This document shows positions 60,084 through 64,000 of a stretch of 64,000 bases of DNA, piece by piece. The notes beneath the pieces are model-generated. The model saw only the letters and a program-made list of their open reading frames with translations, made no database searches and was not told the DNA's origin. Position numbers and translations under genes: made by a program. The DNA comes from Lentilactobacillus sunkii DSM 19904 (GTDB lineage Bacteria > Bacillota > Bacilli > Lactobacillales > Lactobacillaceae): positions 4,752 through 68,751 of the forward strand of contig NZ_AZEA01000011.1 of the NCBI RefSeq assembly GCF_001435575.1, written 5' to 3'. Position 1 is the first letter of the stretch. Every line of letters begins with the position of its first letter.

Positions 60084-60953
60084 TTATTTAGATAGATGAC
60101 TTAAAGTATCAAAATCCTCATCACTCAGTTGAACATTGGCAGCTGCAACATTATCTTCCAAATGGGCAACTGAACTGGTTCCTGGAATTGGGAGAATGTT
60201 TGGTGAACGTTTCAACAGCCATGCTAAAGCAATTTGAGCTTCGGAAACATTATACTTCTTGGCAATTGAACTCAGTGGACTGTCGGTACCGACTAATTTA
60301 CCCGTGTCCAGTGGGAACCATGGCACAAAGGCCATATGCTGATTCTCAGCGTAGTCTACGACATCATCGTCACCATGATTGCCAACGTTGTAAAGATTCT
60401 CAATGGCGTCAATCTTGGCGTACTTTTGAGCTTCTTTGATTTGATCGACAGTGACTTGGCTCAAACCGATATGCTTAATCTTACCTTCGTCCTGCATCTT
60501 CTTGAGTTCACCGACTTGATCGGCAACTGGGAAGTGCGAGTCAATTCGGTGAAGGAAGACCAAATCCTCATGGTCAATCCCCAGAGTCATCATGGAAACT
60601 TCGACTTGCTGACGCAAGTAGTTTGGTTCGCCATGCGGTGTCCAGACGTTTGGACCTTGACGGGTCTGGCCGACTTTATCGGAAATAAAGATTTTGTTGC
60701 GGTTGGCGGCACCTTTCAAGCCTTCTGCCAAGTAGCGGTCGGCAAACCAAGGGCCGTAAGAATCCGCAGTATCGAAGAAGTTAATTCCAAGCTCTGTGGC
60801 CCGGAATACAACGTCAGCTGCCTTTTCAGGGTCGGGGAATGGCCCCCAGGTTCCCTTGCCAGTCAGCTGCATGGTGCCATAACCCAAGCGATTGACAATA
60901 AATTGGTCATCAAATTTGTAAGTACCAGAATTTGTTGCATTAAGTTCAGTCAT
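60084..60953 (-). CDS. aldo/keto reductase
   Basis: A 289-residue NADPH-dependent TIM-barrel oxidoreductase. N-F-F-D-T-A-D-S-Y-G-P with the catalytic Asp and Tyr near 52-62, V-F-L-H-R-I-D with the catalytic His near 135, and the C-terminal P-I-P-G-T-S-S near 255. Substrates are probably small aldehydes or ketones. ATG 60953 follows AAGAAGTGG; a longer frame to 61028 lacks a ribosome site. Divergent from ppx. Confidence 0.9.
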   Translation of the reverse strand: MTELNATNSGTYKFDDQFIVNRLGYGTMQLTGKGTWGPFPDPEKAADVVFRATELGINFFDTADSYGPWFADRYLAEGLKGAANRNKIFISDKVGQTRQGPNVWTPHGEPNYLRQQVEVSMMTLGIDHEDLVFLHRIDSHFPVADQVGELKKMQDEGKIKHIGLSQVTVDQIKEAQKYAKIDAIENLYNVGNHGDDDVVDYAENQHMAFVPWFPLDTGKLVGTDSPLSSIAKKYNVSEAQIALAWLLKRSPNILPIPGTSSVAHLEDNVAAANVQLSDEDFDTLSHLSK

Positions 60954-61204
60954 CAATTCCACTTCTTTCATAATAAACAATATAGGTACATTTATATTCT
61001 CAGACGTTGGGTAATCGATGTCAATCAAACTGTTTTGTAATAATAAGCAATCGTTAATCCATGAATTACTAAAAATCGCAAAAACTTAACTTGTAAAGAT
61101 ATGTGAAGCGATTAATTGATCGTAAAATATTGTATACTTATTCTGATAAGAGAGATATGTTTTTTCGGATGCAGCGTTGGGAATCCATACAGAAGGTGAA
61201 TACA

Positions 61205-62749
61205 TTGGCAGTGAAATATTACGGCGTCATGATGGTTAACGTCCAAGGGTTGGAATTGTTGATTGTGAATTTAAAGACTCTAAAGCCACTGGAACATGTC
61301 AAAAAGGACATTAACCTGGGGGATGATGTTTATCAGGATCAGCCGGTTAAGTACGAGTCAGTTAACAGAGTATCGGAAGCGTTGACTGGCTTTGTTCAAA
61401 TTTTAAACGATTACGGTGTCGAAAATTACAAACTATTTGGAAGTAGTGCATTGCACCAAGCAATTAATTCAGACTTTATTGCCGACCAGCTATTTCTACA
61501 CACGGGTTTGAATATTGAGTGGCTTTCAAGCAGTGAAGAAACCTACTACCGAAATCAGAATATTTCAATCGAACTTCGTAACCAAAAAAATGACGATAAT
61601 CGGACCGTCTTTTTGGTCGGCATTACGTCAGGAAATACTGCAATTACCGAGTTTAAGAATGGCAAATTCGTCGACTCAACCAGTTTTGCCTTGGGACCGA
61701 TTAAAATTGCCGAGGATCTTCAGAGTTTACGGCAAACGGCACCAAGTTCGATTGGCTTATTAAATGATTATATTGACTCCAAGTTAAACGACTTTTACAT
61801 TGGCAACCCGGCTAGTGTGGTTTCCAGCCAAAAGCCAAGCAAAATTATTTTATTAGGTTCATTACCGCTACAACGATTAGTTGAAAATTATGAGCACACT
61901 AAAGTCGGTGAAACGATAACCGCTAATGACTTTACTGAATTGGTGGACGATTTGGTGGATACATCCGATCAGTATTTAATCGAACGGCTGCAGGTTGATC
62001 CAAACTATATCCCGATGGTTTTACCTGAGCTCTTGTTGACTCGAAGAATTTTACGGGTCACCAACGCCGTGGAGATTGGCTTTTCAAGTTCAGGCGTTGT
62101 TGATGGATTGGTTAATCAAGAGGCCCTTGAACGTGGGTACTCCAAGCTTGATTTCACACCGGAAATTATTCGCCTGGCACTTAACTTGTCTGAACATTAC
62201 GATGTTGAACCGGTTCACAGAGACTTGGTAACCAAGTTTGCCCTTCATTTGTTTGACCAGTTAAGACCACTGCACAAATTGGGTCGACGAGAACGAACCT
62301 TACTTCAAGTTGCTTCAATTCTCCACGATTCCGGCAATTACATCGGCATCCATGAACATTATCTGCATTCTGAATATATTATTCTGCATTCGGAAATTAT
62401 TGGGTTGTCACGTGACGACATCCGCGTGATTGCGGCCATCGCCCGTTATCACAGTTCAACGACGCCGAATGAAGATTTGATTCACTTCCAGCATATCTCA
62501 GCTGAAAGCCGTCGATTGATTGCCAAATTAGCAGCGATTCTCCGATTGGCCGATGCCTTGGATGACGATCGTCAGCAAAAAATCAAAAAGATTTCGGTTT
62601 CAATCAAAGAATCCAAAGTCGTCATCACCGTCTTCAGTAATGCCAACTTAGCTTATGAACATTGGATTTTCAACACTAAGAGTCATTTCTTTACAGAAGC
62701 ATATGGATATAAAGCAGTCCTTAAACAAAGGGGGATAAAAGCGAAATGA
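61205..62749 (+). CDS. ppx: exopolyphosphatase, Ppx/GppA family
   Basis: A 514-residue enzyme that releases phosphate from the ends of polyphosphate. N-terminal ASKHA-fold domains (about 1-305) with S-S-E-E-T-Y-Y near 100, a middle hinge, and a C-terminal HD-like domain with L-H-D-S-G near 377 and R-Y-H-S near 418. I use TTG 61205, which has AGAAGGTGA five bases upstream; an ATG at 61103 lies before the likely promoter TATACT at 61133. The stop overlaps the start of ppk by four bases. Confidence 0.85.
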   Translation: MAVKYYGVMMVNVQGLELLIVNLKTLKPLEHVKKDINLGDDVYQDQPVKYESVNRVSEALTGFVQILNDYGVENYKLFGSSALHQAINSDFIADQLFLHTGLNIEWLSSSEETYYRNQNISIELRNQKNDDNRTVFLVGITSGNTAITEFKNGKFVDSTSFALGPIKIAEDLQSLRQTAPSSIGLLNDYIDSKLNDFYIGNPASVVSSQKPSKIILLGSLPLQRLVENYEHTKVGETITANDFTELVDDLVDTSDQYLIERLQVDPNYIPMVLPELLLTRRILRVTNAVEIGFSSSGVVDGLVNQEALERGYSKLDFTPEIIRLALNLSEHYDVEPVHRDLVTKFALHLFDQLRPLHKLGRRERTLLQVASILHDSGNYIGIHEHYLHSEYIILHSEIIGLSRDDIRVIAAIARYHSSTTPNEDLIHFQHISAESRRLIAKLAAILRLADALDDDRQQKIKKISVSIKESKVVITVFSNANLAYEHWIFNTKSHFFTEAYGYKAVLKQRGIKAK

Positions 62750-64000
62750 CAGACAAAATTGATTTCAAAAATCCCAAGTATTATAACAACCGCGAACTCA
62801 GCTGGCTTGATTTTAATGAGCGGGTGTTGGAAGAAGCTCGTGACAAGAATAATCCGTTACTTGAACGGGTCAAGTTTTTGGGAATCACCCAAAGCAACCT
62901 TGACGAGTGGGTCATGGTCCGAGTTGCTTCACTGGCAAAACTGGTTGAGGTTAAATGGGATGGCCGCGACTCATCAGGCCGTTCAGCTGAACAACAGCTG
63001 CGGGATGTCAACGTTAAGGCCCATGAGATGCTGATCCGGCAATATAGTACGTTGAACAGGTCACTTCTGCCGGCGTTAAGTCAGGTTGGTATTCATTTGC
63101 TGAAGGTTGGCGATCTTAATTCCGCCCAGTATCAGTTCATCAAAGGTTATTTCCATGATGAATTGTATCCTGTCCTGACACCAATGGCTGACGACAGTTC
63201 ACGGCCGTTCCCATTTATTAACAACGATTCGCTTAATCTTTCACTGCGGCTTAATAAGAATGACGATGAAGATGAAAAGACGTTGTACGCCACGCTTCAA
63301 GTACCCAGCATCTTCTCGCGGGTCGTTAAACTGCCTGGCGGCGACAATGACTTCATTTTAATCGAAGACATCATCAAGCAATTTGTTGACCAATTATTCA
63401 TCAATTATACGATTAAAGAAGTTTCCGTCTTTCGGGTTATCCGTGATATGGACTTGGATGTGGCCGAAGAAGATACTTCCGACCTGCTCAAAAAAGTTCA
63501 GCAGCAGTTAAAACTGCGTGAACACGGTCAAGTTATCCGGTTGGAAGTGGATTCAACAATTAGCAACAAGCTTCGTAAGCGCCTGGTTAAAGAACTTCAA
63601 ACGGCTGAGGATTCGGTCTATGAGGTGAACGGACCATTGGATCTGACTTTCTTAAGCAAATTAGCGGGCAAGGTTATCGGGCATGATGATCTGAAATACC
63701 AGCCATATAAGCCATATCAGCCAGAAGCCCTTAACTCCGATCACAATATCTTTGATGCCATTCAAAAGCACGATTGGCTGATGCAGCACCCTTACGATAA
63801 ATTCGACTCAGTCGTTGAGTTTATCCGGCAGGCCTCAACCGATCCCGAAGTCCTTGCCATCAAAATGACGCTGTACCGGGTTTCCGGTGATTCACCAATC
63901 ATCAAGTACCTTGGCCGGGCTGCCCAAAATGGTAAGCAGGTAACGGTACTGGTTGAGGTTAAAGCGCGGTTTGATGAAGAAAACAACGTTCATTGGGCTC
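62746..64000 (+). CDS. ppk: polyphosphate kinase, partial (runs off the window)
   Basis: The first 418 residues of Ppk1, which makes polyphosphate from ATP. N-terminal domain starts Y-Y-N-N-R-E-L-S-W-L-D-F-N-x-R-V-L-E-E-A, followed by L-T-P-M-A-D-D-S-S-R-P-F-P-F near 144 and, at the end, D-S-V-V-E-F-I-R-Q-A and A-I-K-M-T-L-Y-R-V-S. The first autophosphorylation histidine would lie just past the window edge. Start ATGA overlaps the stop of ppx, so the synthetic and degradative enzymes are translationally coupled. Confidence 0.95.
   Translation, partial: MTDKIDFKNPKYYNNRELSWLDFNERVLEEARDKNNPLLERVKFLGITQSNLDEWVMVRVASLAKLVEVKWDGRDSSGRSAEQQLRDVNVKAHEMLIRQYSTLNRSLLPALSQVGIHLLKVGDLNSAQYQFIKGYFHDELYPVLTPMADDSSRPFPFINNDSLNLSLRLNKNDDEDEKTLYATLQVPSIFSRVVKLPGGDNDFILIEDIIKQFVDQLFINYTIKEVSVFRVIRDMDLDVAEEDTSDLLKKVQQQLKLREHGQVIRLEVDSTISNKLRKRLVKELQTAEDSVYEVNGPLDLTFLSKLAGKVIGHDDLKYQPYKPYQPEALNSDHNIFDAIQKHDWLMQHPYDKFDSVVEFIRQASTDPEVLAIKMTLYRVSGDSPIIKYLGRAAQNGKQVTVLVEVKARFDEENNVHWA

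Noticed and set aside
60336-61040. 234-residue frame opposite the aldo/keto reductase
   Set aside because: Lies antisense within a clear reductase gene; composition is that of a shadow frame.

Overview
The window looks like chromosome of a heterofermentative Lactobacillaceae, most likely Lentilactobacillus or a close relative. This is inferred from moderate GC, strong AGGAGG-type ribosome sites, an agmatine deiminase pathway cluster, two L-2-hydroxyisocaproate dehydrogenases, a Firmicute UMP-responsive (PyrR) pyrimidine attenuator and many small secreted proteins. I saw no rRNA, tRNA, CRISPR array or intact insertion sequence.

Layout. 0-4.8 kb: small secreted or membrane proteins, partly decayed and tandemly duplicated, then signal peptidase I and copy A of a dispersed 150-bp repeat. 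4.8-11.8 kb: carAB divergent from pyrBC; the pyrBC leader carries two PyrR attenuators in series. 11.8-14.3 kb: a Nudix hydrolase, a type I toxin-antitoxin-like locus, a guanidinium exporter and a LytTR/DUF3021 pair. 14.4-17 kb: serC-serA behind a serine leader-peptide attenuator. 17-24 kb: a phosphatase, a Cys-rich leader peptide ahead of a peptide-binding lipoprotein, two hydroxyacid dehydrogenases around an unknown gene, a small-RNA candidate and a TMEM175 channel. 24-29.5 kb: menA and menG (divergent), then an aromatic leader-peptide attenuator in front of an aminotransferase, a D-2-hydroxyacid dehydrogenase, an EIIC-like protein and an SdpI-like protein. 29.7-42.6 kb: a flavin disulfide oxidoreductase, a Nim-like protein, ABC-2 membrane genes with a frameshift in a run of seven A, lipoate ligase, an AbrB-like antitoxin, an ABC exporter, a second peptide-binding lipoprotein, glutathione peroxidase and a giant FtsX permease. 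42.9-47.6 kb: two secreted paralogues and a TetR-regulated ABC operon. 47.6-48 kb: an Fst-type type I toxin-antitoxin locus. 48.2-56.7 kb: the agmatine deiminase cluster (ptcA, antiporter, aguA, arcC; then aguA2 and an RpiR regulator) interrupted by two secreted paralogues and repeat copy B. 56.7-64 kb: ribosomal protein L33, a P1B ATPase, a secreted ADP-ribosyltransferase-like protein, an aldo/keto reductase, and ppx-ppk (ppk runs off the end).

How the genes work together. Agmatine enters through an antiporter, is deiminated to carbamoylputrescine, split by PtcA, and carbamate kinase makes ATP. The second agmatine deiminase has lost its catalytic Cys and His and is linked to the regulator, which suggests sensing rather than catalysis. 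Three operons concerned with amino acids or peptides (serine, aromatic, and peptide binding behind a Cys-rich leader) start with short translated leaders followed by terminators, two of them with convincing mutually exclusive hairpins. Regulation by RNA is the dominant theme: two leader-peptide attenuators plus a third candidate, two PyrR attenuators, two antisense toxin loci and one free-standing small RNA.
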